From Siphonodentalium dalli (Eukaryota; Mollusca; Scaphopoda; Gadilida; Siphonodentaliidae): DNA of 64,000 bases. The stretch is taken from assembly GCA_032622095.1 (NCBI GenBank), contig CP136066.1, forward strand, positions 149,511,559-149,575,558, in the 5' to 3' direction. Under the pieces are notes generated by a model, which saw only the letters and a program-made list of their open reading frames with translations, ran no database searches and was not told the DNA's origin. Position numbers and translations under genes: made by a program. Positions 44,064 through 56,904 of this stretch are shown here, piece after piece; positions within the stretch are counted from its first letter, which is position 1, and each line of letters opens with the position of its first letter.

Positions 44064-46497
44064 CCATTAGGTTCACTTGTCGGGCTTACTCCAGACGTGG
44101 TTTAACTCTTTATATACTAAATATTCATTGATGAGTAAGAATCCCTTAGGAAATGTTCAGATAATAATATTTTCAAGTTTCGAATGTACGCCGGAACGTG
44201 GACCAAGGCCAGGCTCGTGAAATAACATGAACTAATGTACACGTATTCAAAATGAATATGTTTATATTTCTTGGAATGATCAGTTACATTCCCACCATAT
44301 AGGATACAAGAAAACTAAGATGCATGCATCAGATCGGCAATGAACTACCATAGAATTGTTGTAGCTATCGATTATACATTTTGGAACACCTGTCTGTATG
44401 TATGTGTGTATGCATGAATGCATGTGTGTATGTGTTATAGACTCTAACACTGCTCGTGACCCGACATGACGTTCACCTTTAAAATGGTCAATTCAAGGTT
44501 AAATCGCGCAATTCTCCGAAAATCAGAGGGGAACATCCCGGACGAAGTCAGGTCCACCAGCTACTATTATATATTTCTAGATTTAGTTACAAACTAAATA
44601 CCTGTATATTGTACAAAGAAATGTTTGACAAATATATCTGTATCAATATTACCATACGGGTCATTAAAATAGATACGACGAAACAAATTTTGAAGGGTGC
44701 ATGTATCAGGTAATTTTTTATATTTCAAATGATGACAGGAATGCGGAAAGTTGAAGTACCTACGTAATACTGGCTATCCGAATGAAGAGATATACATGTA
44801 TATAAAAACCAAAATAGAAGATGACTGCTGGCGACAATGTTTTCCAAAAAAATTCAAAGCATTCGATAGCTCCCATCTAGTTGTCAGCCCGAATATCAAT
44901 ATGAAGTTTGGTGACTATCAGATGAGGGATATGTCTGTACAGTTGCTAAACAATTCAGTCATACAAAAGAGGATCAAACAGTAAGATACCACATTGCTGC
45001 CTGTGGTAATGTTTTTTAACGAAATTCGGGAAAATTAGATTACTCTCACCCTGGTTATCCAGAAGATCATTGTGGAATATGGTGACGATCGGACAAGGGG
45101 TGTCGTCTGTAGGATCAACCAAATTATTTAGCCATAAAAATAGTAAAATTCAAGATCACCGCTGGCAGTGATGTCTTCACAAGGACAGTTTGAGAACAAA
45201 ATATGGCTCACATCTAGCGGTGACCCAAAATATCCACATGAGAAAAAGTTCTCCAATAAAAGCTGGCTGCAGGGTGCGCCAATTGATTCAAATTCGAAAT
45301 TTAACAGGGTGTACTGCTTGTGGCCATGTTTCCCCGCAAATTTGATAGACTGATGGACAAAACCACTGAATCCGTTGAATCAATATACATGTATACATGG
45401 ATTAATTTATATGCATTGTTATACACAGTACTGGTATATAAAAGTACTGAAAATAACAATATTACTAGTATACACAAAATAAACCATATATCATGGCTGT
45501 GGGTTCTAATATCCGAATATGACAGCTGAGAACTTGGTGTGAATTGAAGAGTGGTGGTGTCTCAAGCATATCTAACCCTCCACGTTAGAACATGCCATTA
45601 AATGTCAATAGTATAATCTAGCTTGAGGACAGAAGTTATCCATAAAACCCCCCTTAATTCAACCAGGTCCTCGCGCGATGTATGCATGGTCGATCACATG
45701 ATGATCTAGGGGGGATTAGAATTGTATAAAAACAGCACTGCATGTAAATACAAGAAAACTAAGATGCATGCATCAGGTCACCCATGAACTATTTAGCAAT
45801 AGAATAATTCAGTTCGGTTGCGGAAAGTTGTTTGGTGGTCTTGAAATGCAGTTTTTCTTAACAGTCTTCCTTGATTAAAGTGATGTGAAACACTCCGGCA
45901 GACACCGGGCAGAATGATCAAATAAATAGGAATTAAGAATAATCTTTCTCAAAGTAGTTATTTGTTACGAATATTAATCCAAATGGATGTTACACAATGT
46001 CATTCTTATATATTAGTTAAATGCAATGACTCTCGATGGCGAAATGATTTTTGTTTAATTACAGCCGATAGTTGCGCCCCGAATCGAGATGTAAATATTT
46101 ACAATTTGGAGTAGTTTAGACGATGTTCTATATGAAGTGGTGTGGTAGATCTTTTTGGAAATTTTCAGTTATGTTAGTAGAATGATAACATTCCCCACGT
46201 TGGAAAAGAGCCTGAGCACTAACTTATCAATTTCTCGCTCCCGAAAAAGTCCATAATATGTCTTTAAACATATATATAAATCTCCGAAAACAAAAATTCT
46301 AAAGCATTAAACGATTTGCTATATTTCCAGGGCATATATTTCATCTGATTTTGCGAGAATCCATATATACTTTTTCACGAGAATCCAGGGTAATTTGCGA
46401 GAATCTAGATTTGGATTCTCGCCGAAATATAAGCCCAGATTTCACTCTGAAGTGTGCCTAAATGGCATAAATTGTACCGTGGTTCCCTATTCGCTAT
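44064..46497. other. Repeat-derived non-coding stretch
   Basis: Direct copies of ATACAAGAAAACTAAGATGCATGCATCAG occur at 44304 and 45749 (about 1.45 kb apart). 44690-44950 and 45020-45260 are diverged units of a family also found at 49470-49740 (GCTGGC, CGATAGCTCCCATCT, ATCAATATGAAGTTTGGTGA). 44455-44590 shares AAAATGGTCAATTCAAGGT and CCCGGACGAAGTC with 55650-55710. No gene. Confidence 0.6.
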
Positions 46498-46658
46498 AAA
46501 CTAGCTTGAAATTGGCAAAACAATGAATTTATTTTCTTCAGAAAATTTACATTTTTATGACTCGTGACATAATTGTCACCAATAAAAACAAATTTGATTT
46601 ATTGTGGAAGTTAGTCGGTGACTATAAATAATGTCACCATTCAACTGAATGTTGTTGA

Positions 46659-46875
46659 ATTCTATTGAGATGTGGAGCAGACAATATATTGGGAGGCTCC
46701 ATAGCATCCGCTCCTCAATCCTTACCAGATGTCAGTAGAAGTTTCCCATTTCATTATTCCAGTTCTTTAGCAGTGTATATAGAGAATACGAATCAAAGAA
46801 ATCAAAATTACTCTGACTCAACCAAATCAGAGGTGCTGCGACAAATAAACGCAGGGATTTACGAAGACAAGACAA
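46659..46875 (+). mobile_element. 217 bp insertion with 5 bp duplication, SINE-like
   Basis: Flanked by GTTGA (46654-46658 and 46876-46880). The sister unit at ~47190 reads straight through TGTTGTTGAGCATATTTC. The 3' end GAGGTGCTGCGACAAATAAACGCAGGGATTT..AAGACAAGACAA resembles the tail of the LINE at 31636-31682 (GAGGTGCTGCGCAAAATTATCGCAGGAATTT..AAGAAGAAGA), but the 5' part does not visibly match that LINE. It may be a short LINE-dependent element (SINE) or a strongly diverged 5'-truncated LINE. Confidence 0.75.
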
Positions 46876-47277
46876 GTTGAGCATATTTCAACCAACTTTG
46901 GAAGTTTAAATGACTATTTTCTTCACACGCAAAGTAAAATTGACAAATTTCAGGATTTTGAGCCTGCTTCGTTGGGAACAAAATTTGTTATGCACACTCA
47001 AGGAACGTCTACCATCACTCGATAGGAGTAATTATGCCCTGACCATGCTTAATACTAGCTTGAAATTGGCGAAACAATAAAAACATTTTCTTCAGAAAAT
47101 TTACATTTTTATGAGTCGCGACATAATTGTCACCAATAAAAACAAATTTGATTCATCGTGGAAGTTAGTCGGTCACCATTCAACTGAATGTTGTTGAGCA
47201 TATTTCAACCAATTTTGGAAGTTTAAATGAATATTTTCTTCACACTCAAAGTAAAATTGACAAATTTCAGTATTTTA

Positions 47278-47984
47278 GTGTCGGCGCACACCATCACGGT
47301 TGTCCCCGGTTTACCCGGCTGCGGTGTAAATCGGGCCCGATAAAATATGGGGGTTCAGCGCACACGAGTCCGATTTTCACTCCGGTCATATGCATGCTAT
47401 GCCTACGCTCACTGTAGTAAATAGCCAACTGGTGTGGTCAGCCGATCTAGACATTTACTATAGCTAGTCATGGTGATTTATATTAATATGTATTTCTAAA
47501 GACTAATATTTATTAATAATAAACTGAATGAATATATAATATTAATAATAATATATTGAATTTGAGGTCACGGGCAATACTGTGAATACTGCCAATAGCC
47601 GTACATTGGCGTAAACTACCTTTCCACAGCTACCGCCTTCTTGTTGCGATTACTATATACGGGCACCTATTTTCTGCCCATAGGTCTACCAGCAGTTGTT
47701 ACTTGTCGATGGATCATAATTCTTGACATAATTTTCGAATAGCGGTCGCTGCTAACTATTCCGACATTTTGAATGATGTTTTGGTCATGTGACAAGCAAA
47801 ACACGCGCGTTGCCGTCGTCACGAGCCGGTTTTTCCGGATGAAATCAAACTCAGTTTGATCGGTCCGGTTAAATCGGATCCGACAAAAACCGGCCCAAAG
47901 TGTCGGCGCACACGATCCCGGTTGTCCCCGATTTACACCGCAGCCGGGTAAACCGGGGACAACCGTGATCGTGTGCGCCGACAC
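47278..47984. mobile_element. 707 bp TIR element with TTA target duplication
   Basis: TTA at 47275-47277 and 47985-47987 flank ends beginning GTGTCGGCGCACACCATCAC and ending GTGATCGTGTGCGCCGACAC. Terminal inverted repeats run about 57 bp with one mismatch. The empty site is visible in unit 1 (TTTCAGGATTTTGAGCCTGC). A 3 bp TWA duplication and a G-starting TIR fit PIF/Harbinger-type MITEs. No transposase ORF. The right terminus is itself a hairpin (47900-47984). Confidence 0.88.
47900..47984. repeat. 85 bp hairpin forming the right end of the TIR element
   Basis: GTGTCGGCGCACACGATCCC..TTGTCCCCG and its reverse complement (one mismatch in 31) flank a ~23 base loop carrying the GTAAACC/TTTACACC part of the TIR. 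The right end therefore holds a second, inverted copy of the terminus. Confidence 0.85.
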
Positions 47985-48140
47985 TTAGCCTGCTTCGTTG
48001 GATCCAAATATTTGTTGTGCCCACTGAAGGAACGTTTACCATCACTCGATAGGCCATATTATGACCTGACCATGCTATAAAGTATTAAACTAGCTTGAAA
48101 TTGGCAAAACTATGAATTTTTTTGGTTGAAAAAATTTACA

Positions 48141-49190
48141 TGGGAATCTCCATAGAAAACGGTTATATTTCGATAAAAACGAAAGTAATGCGAAATGAAA
48201 GTCGGCACCCGCCAGAATTGTGCAGAATAACATATGAGTCATGTTATATGCGAATATTTGACCTCATTCGATTAAATAGTCTCGTATTTAAGGAATCAAT
48301 GGTGCTCGGACATGTGGAATTCCGTCGAATTCCTGTACTCAGGTACTGTACACCAGACGGAATTGTGAAATGTAAACACGCATTACCTTTTGTGAGAATA
48401 ACACAAGCGCAGACTTGATCAAAGTAATGCAGTACACAACAACAAATAGGATAAAACTGATATAAACACGGTATAAGTGAGAATAAACGTGGAACCAGTT
48501 GACAACATTTCTTTGGTTCGTGGGAAAAACGGAAGCTATAGATTGATGGTCACTAAAAAGTGTACTCCGGCCCCGGCTCGACTCTGAGAAAATGTGTGAA
48601 ATACCAAGCAATAATCTTAACATAAAAGTCAGAAATATTTTCATGATCGAACTGCGGACCTGATAATTATCTAAATATGTAGTCGAAATAATTTTTAAGT
48701 AGTTAATCACATGATTTAGACATCAACACACTCTTAAAGACGAAATACACGGCCATGTAATGTCGTTATTTAACTGCGTCGGTGTTTGTTGTTATCAATC
48801 GTTTATTGCTTCGTTTTTAGTAACACCATTGTATCTGTTTTGCGCATGCGCAAGGCACTTTCCATATTTGGAATTTCCATATATGGGATTTGTGTTAACC
48901 TCAATACCGATCGATACCGATCAAGCTACAACAGCTAACCACGCAATTATCTTTATAGCATAAAAATAAGATATATTGTAATTTATGCAACTACGACCCT
49001 GGTAACCCTGATAACTAATAAAATATACAGGCCAATTCATTTTAAGATCGTTATTTCACTTTGCTTTAGGCATAAATACACTCTTAAACGCACATAAACG
49101 ACCCATTGGCGTTAAATTAAATATACTCGGTATTTATTATATTAGTTTTTTATTGCTCAGTATAGAGTTAGACCCTTGACACCTGTCAAT
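48141..49190. other. Non-coding stretch, no gene recognised
   Basis: Plus ORFs at 48122-48418 and 48760-48963 and a minus ORF at 48710-48339 have no domain I recognise. Nothing else. Confidence 0.45.
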
Positions 49191-49295
49191 ATATTTGGGC
49201 TGAATTCATATGATGCGGTATTATTCCTCGAAATAAACAACAAAGCCGTCGTTACTTCGAAATGTCGTTTGGGCTAACATTTACACAAATCCTCC
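49191..49295 (+). repeat. Direct repeat, copy 1
   Basis: ATATTTGGGCTGAATTCAT..GATGCGGTATTATTCCTC.AAATAAACAACAAA..C and GTTTGGGCTAACATTTACA.AAATCCTCC match 50585-50690 at high identity, same orientation, about 1.39 kb apart. Confidence 0.85.
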
Positions 49296-49469
49296 GTGTG
49301 TTCTCCTCAATTGACACACAGGTTCGCAGTCGACACACAGGTTATCCCAGAAACAGGTGTGAAATAAACACCCAAGGTTTGGGTGAAATAAAATAAAATA
49401 GTGCTACATCTTATTACATATTATTGCCATATATAATCAGTGACTATACAGACAGTCTGACAAAATAAA

Positions 49470-49740
49470 GTTTCAGTGACACTCTATCCGAAGAGGGGAA
49501 TAATTCCATCTGTTACAGTCAATGGAGCAATTATGAATCTGGAAAGCTGAAATTTCTAAGTAATACTAGATATCGACATGACGCGATAACATATAACGTA
49601 AATGCAATATGGCCGCTGGCTACCATTTTTTCCTATAAAATAAAAAAAATATTTGATAGCTCTCATCTGATAGATCAATATCAAGATAAATGTGAAGTTT
49701 GGTGATGATCGGATGAGTGAAGTGGACTGTGCTAAACGGT
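49470..49740 (+). repeat. Interspersed unit related to 44.7-45.3 kb
   Basis: Shares GAAAGCTGAAATTTCTAAGTAATAC, GATAGCTCTCATCTGAT, ATCAATATCAAG..AAATGTGAAGTTTGGTGATGATCGGATGAG with 44740-44930. Non-coding. Confidence 0.6.
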
Positions 49741-49750
49741 TTAGTAATGC

Positions 49751-50047
49751 TTAAAAAGATTCTTACCTTAATATTTTTATGTTCACTTTATAAACTTCAC
49801 TGAGTCATCTTTGTCATGTATTGAGTTTGATATCTTTTGTTAACAGTTTATAAATCATGTATGTCTCATGTTTGTTATTTTAATTTATGTGTTTATTATC
49901 ATTAAATAAAGTTGCATTCCTTAAAAAGATTCTTACCTCAACGTTTTTATGTTCACTTTATAAACTCCACTGAGTCATCTTTGTCAGGTATTGAATTTGA
50001 TATCTTTTGTTAACAGTTTATAAATTATGTATGTCTCGTGTTCGTTA
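49751..50047 (+). repeat. Tandem duplication, 170 bp period
   Basis: TTAAAAAGATTCTTACCT at 49751 and 49921; units nearly identical over 127 bp (TTTTATGTTCACTTTATAAAC, GATATCTTTTGTTAACAG). Unit 1 ends ATTAAATAAAGTTGCATTCC, which looks like a polyadenylation-type 3' end, so these may be tandem 3' tails of a retroelement. Confidence 0.85.
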
Positions 50048-50584
50048 TTATATTATATACACTTTATAGTGTGTTTCAGAACGAAAAAACAATGAATAAA
50101 ATCAACAAATTTGTAAATTTAAAAACAATTCAAACGTTGTTGTATTCCACGTCCCAGCCCGGACATATACACAAAATTTCAATAATATTCATTGAGAAAC
50201 AACGGACCAAACGCCATATAACACCCCGTATACATCTTTTATTCCAAGCTGGCCTTTTATTCCGAGTTGGCCACTCGATTGGGGCGAGTTAGCCTTGGGG
50301 CGAGTACGCCGATTCCGGCACCTTTTCTATTTGCAGCAGGTATACGTTTACGCTGGTTTACGCGTAATTTAATTTACAAAGTTCCCCAATTGGTATCGTA
50401 AATAGAGCGACATAATTTGACAGAGAATGCCTCTGTTATTGATTATCAAGTTGCTATACATTAAAAACGACACATTCACATGCTCGTTCAAGCGCAGTAG
50501 TCTATTTTCCCCATGTTAAAGGACATCCACAAATACTAAATAACGCTAACCTACTGCCGAATGTTTGACGCGACAACTGTTAAC

Positions 50585-50690
50585 ATATTTGGGCTGAATT
50601 CATCTGACGCGGTATTATTCCTCAAAATAAACAACAAAACCATCGTTACTTGGAAATGTAGTTTGGGCTAACATTTACATAAATCCTCCA
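50585..50690 (+). repeat. Direct repeat, copy 2
   Basis: Partner of 49191-49295; followed by a small tandem ACACACACGTCAGATCCGACACACACGTCAGAT (50704-50738). Confidence 0.85.
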
Positions 50691-52924
50691 CATCAATTAT
50701 CCCGACACACACGTCAGATCCGACACACACGTCAGATGAAAAACAGCCATGAAGTAAACGGCCAAATTGGCCGAAATAATACTAGCGAAATTACGGACAA
50801 AAGCTACCTGAGTTGACGAATGATATGTTTCAATTTACCTGGGGGCTCAAATGATTGTCGTAACTAAAGGGGTAACTTGGACAGAGAAAATGTGTTCTGG
50901 TGAGGAAACATGTATATCTTATATAACTTGAATATGATTTTACATCGATAACTCAAAGCTTGATATTGATATTGCTGATTCTGTCAGGAATAATCATGTT
51001 ACGCCTTATATCATTGTTGATGTTGTTGTCTTCGAATTGAGTAAAACATCAGAGACCGTTGTCCAGTATTATTTTGTAATACATGTACATGTATCAATAT
51101 CCTACACCCAATTTCAAAGCAACATAAAGGAAAAGGTTCAGATGTCATGGTATCCAATTATGAACTGAATTGGTTACTCATCGTTAGTGGAATTCACTTC
51201 ACCTAAAATACGTTTTCGTGTAACTTTTGTTACCGGTATGAGTGCACTAATGATGTATATGTACGATAACTACGCCTGTTACATAGCCTACAAAAGTCAT
51301 GCATGCTTGCGTTATTCACAAAACAGGGTGTGTGTATGGCGAAATGTCACTTGCACATCAACATACCCTCGCGCAAATACGCAGATAATCGACCTATACT
51401 TAATGTGAAATAGGTACATAATGTGATTATTTGATTTTGAAATAAGCACATAATGGATCATATCCGCTATTTCGTTTTTTTGTTGCGCGGACCACAGTGA
51501 AAACACATGTTAAAGAGCGTACACATGAAAGGCTTATTTGTGTCATTGTCCGATCAGAATCGCGACTCAAAATGAGCCGATTCTAAGCAGATTGTCTACC
51601 TAAAACAAGTTATACTATAAGCAGATAATGTGCCGATTTTCGGGAGACCAGGCTGTGCACACACATGTCGCATACGGATGCATGTCTACAAATTCAATAT
51701 ATATTATGGTAAATCTCGATCCATGAACTATAATGTCTGTATACATTGGTCTGAAACTATATTATTCCGTTGTGCTGCTTATAGAAGTGTAAGTAAGCGG
51801 TATTGTTAGGGGAAACGTTGCATCAGCACATGCATACGAATCTGCCGGAAACTGACCTATTTAACATTGCTAAAAAACATTCTTATGGAGAAAAAAAGTT
51901 ATCACAAATTAGTGTCGATACTTCAAATGGCAAGGTAATGTTCTCAGTAGTACGTGTACATGTAGCACCCCATCTCGAGAATATGCAAATCATTTAACAT
52001 CGAGTTATGGCTGGCCACTAAGTCTTTGAACGGACATGGCTCAGCCAACGAACATTAGTACGATGGATACATAATAAATAAATACACGACCTATAGGTAA
52101 CATAATTGATATAGTGTGACAAACACACGTGTAACGTAATAGCAGTTATCAAATTTAGCACATGGTTGATAGATACGCTCTTTATTTTACCATAATTATG
52201 GAGAACAGACTAACGGATAACGCTTATTCTAGTTCTATTTTAACAATGAAAGACGTGATGAAGTATTTCTGCACCATACACAAATATTATTTACGTATTT
52301 ATCGCCCATTGCGATTCTTGTGCACGGATATAACAAGAGCGAGAGTAACAGTTACTGCAGGCTACAAACCAACAGGGGGTTATACAACACCATTTAGGGT
52401 GGGAATGTAGTTTGGGAAATATAAGTGAAGTATCGGTGAATTATTTCAACATGAAGGCAAATTAATGTTTTTATATCTTTTTTTTTACATCATTTATCAT
52501 CTGTGTTCAAATGTCAGAACATAAGTTAGACAGGCGCTCTGTATTGCTGTAATGTCAGAAGAAAAAGAGTATCAAAGAACGTTCGTTACTGTTCCATGTG
52601 CAAATGATTCTTGGTTAAATGGATATGTTCAAAGCTTAGTATGTGGTTTTCTGTCGCTTAGTGGACACTTCTGTGCCACATTTGTTCATGACTAAATCAG
52701 TATATTCATGGCATGAAAAAGAAATTATTGATAATTCGAACATTATGTGAACATTTATCCTTTTATATACTAAATGGATTATCACATTCCGTTACAAACG
52801 TATACTTTGGAATGATCCATTATTTTATTGTATGATCTTAACAGATTGCTTTATATCTGTTAGAGGACCAGAAGCGCACCTGAGGACCTGAAACCAGCAT
52901 TTTTTCATAGGACCAACATTCTAA
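50691..52924. other. Non-coding stretch, no gene seen
   Basis: No recognisable domain or RNA gene on either strand. The ORFs at 51187-51408, 51803-51997 and 52162-52410 lack splice context and domain motifs. Confidence 0.5.
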
Positions 52925-53459
52925 TTAAAGATACGGGTGGCGTTGGTGTGTGGGTATGCTGTTACAATATTCACCTCCGTCAAAAACCGCCATAAACAGA
53001 AAGAATAGTAAAATATAGACAGACTTTGTTCTTATGCCAATCAGACATATGGCATAAACAGTATGTTAATGTCAATTTTTTTCCTGTGTTATGTAAACAA
53101 AAGCAAAAAACGTTACGTTACCTTGCTTGTGTTTAGATCCGGATATGGTAAACATAAAGAGCGTTATTGAATATTCGTTACTGTTTTCCTGATATGGAAA
53201 TAATAAAGAGCGTTTATATAATTTGTGTGTGATTAACCAATAGAATTACGCTGTGTTATGTAAATAGAAGCACAACTTCTGTAACACGAGCAGTCTCTTG
53301 TTTGCGTACACCATCGTACGTCTTGACGACAATATACTATTTAAGCGCTGATTATGTTTGGCATATGAACAAAACTATATATATTTTAATATTCCTTCTG
53401 TTGATGGCGATTTGAACAAATGTGAATATTTCTGCAACGAACGCTGCCCGTACCTTTAA
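52925..53459 (+). mobile_element. TTAA-flanked MITE, copy C
   Basis: TTAA at 52925-52928 and 53456-53459; ends TTAA-AGATACGGGTGGCG and CTGCCCGTACCT-TTAA. Same family and orientation as 33138-33639. It shares AACAGAAAGAATAGTAAAATATA and GTTACCTTGCTTGTGTTTAGATCC with copy A in reverse complement. This is the longest copy (535 bp). Confidence 0.85.
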
Positions 53460-54892
53460 ACACACAACTTCGGAACCAAAATGGCCCAATTTGCCGATTA
53501 ATAAGCATTGTACTAAAATTGACAGTACCAGTATATGTGACATGTTTGTATTATCCCACGAATCAGTGTCGCATTAACGACTCCTCTGAAATCGCACAAA
53601 CAATTTAATGAAACCTTTTTGTGATAGTGTGTGGAAGCCTGACATAATAAATCTCTTATTAAAATAACAAACACATAACTAATGAACCCAATATAAAGAG
53701 CGTTTATATTCAAATCGCTTGGAACCCAATAGCTGCTAGTACTTGATATATCATGCATAATTATGCATATCTTATTTGCGCGAAATTAACTGAATTTTTA
53801 CTGTTATGGATGGGACAACACCAATACTAATTGGGAAATGTATAACTTATCTATAAATGCGTGTATCTTTAATTCAGGTACAATATATATTGGAAACTCG
53901 GTACCTAATATACTGGAGGACGTGGGCTTTCTTGCTTATTTTATTTCAACTTTCTGACTGATTCTGAAACTGTCTATACAGCATGGTGCTCTGCATATCA
54001 TTAGCTTATGTCAGCTTCCGGTGGGCAAGACATGGTACCTCGTATCGTGGACTCAAGTGTCATTTGGGCATCACCGCAAATACTCACGTAATGTGGGTCA
54101 CACAAAGCTAAGAACTAATCTTCAATGAGTATTTAGTAAAGAAAGGGTTAAATGAAAGTAAGGATACATTCCCTAGATAATGTCATATTTCCGTGTTCTG
54201 TAGGTGGTAGATATACATATTCTGGTCCCCACATCACGAACGACAATGCATTGGAACCGCATATAACTTGAAAGATGTCTGTCGAGGTCTGTAAACTTTT
54301 ATAGGTTTTGGGTCCTCCACGAACTATATGGAATTCGTGGCAAGCGGGTGTCCGATCACCCCATCCAACTTCGACCAAGATTTTAAACAGTTGGAAATTT
54401 CATGTGTCAACCAGTTGGAAAGTTTAGGCCGCAAAAAAATTGAAAATAGTTCAGCTTTACACCAAATAATTCGTATAAAATATCTCGTTTGCAGACTAAG
54501 AATAAGTTAATTTCTAACTTTCATAAACTTGGCGTAACTTGGGAGTTTTCTAGCCATATGGGTGTAGGGTTGGTACTTACGAACCAGTTGGAACGTTTTG
54601 GGATATCAGTTGGATAAATTGCCAAGGGGGTCCAAATTAAAGTGGAACCGACACAGATTTAATTTCATCTTGAATCTGGCGTCTACCATGTTTATCTTAA
54701 TGACTATTTGTTGTTCAACAACTTTTTATTTTCGAGAGAATTTAGAAAGACTAACGGCTGCGGTCACGTGATCCGTGACGTCATAGGAAATGGTAACCAA
54801 AGTATATATTATTACGCACTGGTATGAGCACGACACTTTTCAACTTCGAAGATAGTCTATATAATCTATTATATATTTTGGAAGATCTGTTT
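53460..54892. other. Non-coding stretch, no gene seen
   Basis: Contains an ATAAAGAGCGTTTATATTC word (53693) like those inside the TTAA MITEs. Otherwise unremarkable AT-rich DNA. Confidence 0.5.
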
Positions 54893-54906
54893 GTGTGTGT
54901 GAGAGG

Positions 54907-54941
<35 letters not shown>

Positions 54942-54966
54942 GGTGTGTGTGTGTGTGTGTGTCTGT
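54893..54966 (+). repeat. (GT)n/(GA)n compound microsatellite
   Basis: GTGTGTGTGAGAGGGTGTGTG then GAGAGAGAGGGTGTGTGTG and TCTGTGTGA. Confidence 0.95.
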
Positions 54967-55720
54967 GTGATCGCGATGGACTCGAAAACGGCCGAGCCGA
55001 TTTCGATGAAACTTGGTATTTGGGGGTATTTTCGGCCGGGGGTGGCATGGGCCTATTAATTTTCAGATCCGAGGTCAACTTTTCACGTGCCGAGGTCAAA
55101 TCTGTTTTTACGCTGTGTTACGGGACTTTCATTTGAGTTCGGTGCTTACAAATCGATTCGAAACAGCGCGAATAATAAAATGCCAGTCATAATAATGACA
55201 CTGTGAGAATCTTTCGTGTTTCCTCTTTCCAACGATATATAATGCGTATGTATCCGTTTTAGTTATCTGCCTCAATTATCAAGAAGAAGTGGTACTATCT
55301 TCCATCAGGATAAAAACAATGCGTAACTTCTATGACGTCGTTATATGTCATAACGTTAGATCACGTTAACGCTTAACCGGCCGATGCATTTGACTGTTTC
55401 AGACGTCTTGGCGATGTCTCGGGCACCGATGGTAATTTATCTTTACGTTGAAACTTGATAATTAATGAGCGTGTGTATATGAGGCGCGTTTATATACTTG
55501 AGTGGAAATCAAATCGGGTTAAACTGGCGGATTTTTACGGACGAAATTTTATGCATAGGGTATCTCGGTATCCGCTGGGACGATTTCCCGGTATCCGCTG
55601 GGCCGATTTCCACCATTTTTGGAGTGTTGGTGTTTGACCCCACCTGACCTTGACCTTCAAAATGGTCAATTCAAGGTCAAAGCCCGGACGAAGTCGTGTC
55701 ACCTTCTAGTATTTTATATA
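54967..55720 (+). repeat. Interspersed repeat with GATGAAACTTGGTATTTGG start
   Basis: After the microsatellite comes CGAAAACGGC..AGCCGATTTCGATGAAACTTGG and, toward the end, CCTTGACCTTCAAAATGGTCAATTCAAGG and AGCCCGGACGAAGTCGTGTCACC, both of which recur around 44463-44570. The motif set is that of a dispersed repeat headed by a microsatellite. No protein coding. Confidence 0.6.
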
Positions 55721-56904
55721 TCAACAGCATACTAAAAATCAAAAATATTCTATACAAGGGAAATTGGTGACTAATTTTGTGAAATAAATTTGGAAATAAT
55801 TGTAAAATCATCGATTTTTACGATTTCAGGTATGAACATAAACAATTTCACCACACCACTTACAGTCTACTATTACTATACCAATCGAATATACTTTGGC
55901 CTACACGTTTGTACTATCATCACACAAATACCTAATTTGATAGGGGCTAAAATAATATTATAGTTATATATCACTATCATATTATCCGGCTATTGGGCAA
56001 ACCTCGTCATTCTCCGTAACCGCACCTAGGTCGCGGAGTCCAAAATGGTTCCCGGCGTTGCCCAGATTGAGAAATATTCAAACCTTTACAAAATTTTGAT
56101 GTGGTTTTCTATCGGTTAACGCCAACAAGCGGCTGTCTAATAAGAAGTAAACCATAGTCAGAAATGGTACAACCCTCAAGATCGCATTATTATATAGCCA
56201 TATAGTTATATAATAAAAACTATATTGGTTTCATGAATTCGACATTTAGTCTACTTTCAACTGAGACATACTTCATCAGCAATGTTAGCTGTTATATTAT
56301 GCATTGTGTTCCCGAAATAACATTTTCAAGAGTGGCCCAGCCATTGTTCACCTCTAAATATCGAAAGAAGTTAACGCGGTCTTAAAAGTTACATGAGACT
56401 TTCACGAAAATACATACGCGAATACATACATCCTGCAAAAAGTCTAACCGGTACCCAATGTAGCGAGCATGTAATTAATATAGTTACCCCATAGCTCCTG
56501 TATTTTTTTTTTTAATAAATTGTATTCGACAAAAATAACAAAAGTAACGAATATAAAAGCAGAAAACAGTTTAAAAAAATACAGTGCAAATTGTAGAGTA
56601 ATGCATACATACTAAACATATCCATCTTACCTATGGGGGGAGACAGAATATAATCGAACTATAGTGACCCCAACCAAATTGCCAAGGTCATACTCGGTGA
56701 GGCCGCGACCTATGAGTTATGCAATACTAGCCACAAAGGAAAGAAGTTCTTATGTAACAATTCCAGTTCACCCATCGGTCACTACAGACAAAGGAATATA
56801 CTAATGGCGCTATATGTCTTATTCCTTCACATAGATGAAATTGTACCGTGATGCAGTTCTGCTAAGCACGACACAACGATCACAGCCAAACAAAGAAGAG
56901 AAGC
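55721..56904. other. Non-coding stretch, no gene seen
   Basis: AT-rich; a T-run at 56502-56511. Nothing recognised. Confidence 0.5.

Larger units (their letters stand above)
46498..48140 (+). repeat. Tandem repeat split by two insertions
   Basis: Units start with ACTAGCTTGAAATTGGC at about 46499, 47054 and 48088. Shared order: TTTTCTTCAGAAAATTTACATTTTTATGA, CATAATTGTCACCAATAAAAACAAATTTGATT, TCAACTGAATGTTGTTGA, GCATATTTCAACCAA, GACAAATTTCAG, GCCTGCTTCGTTGG, CCATCACTCGATAGG. Unit 1 carries a 217 bp insertion and unit 2 a 707 bp TIR element; each unit supplies the empty site for the other's insertion. Confidence 0.9.

Noticed and set aside
54869-55099. 76-codon minus-strand ORF with His-Thr repeats
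   Set aside because: Translation of the GT microsatellite.
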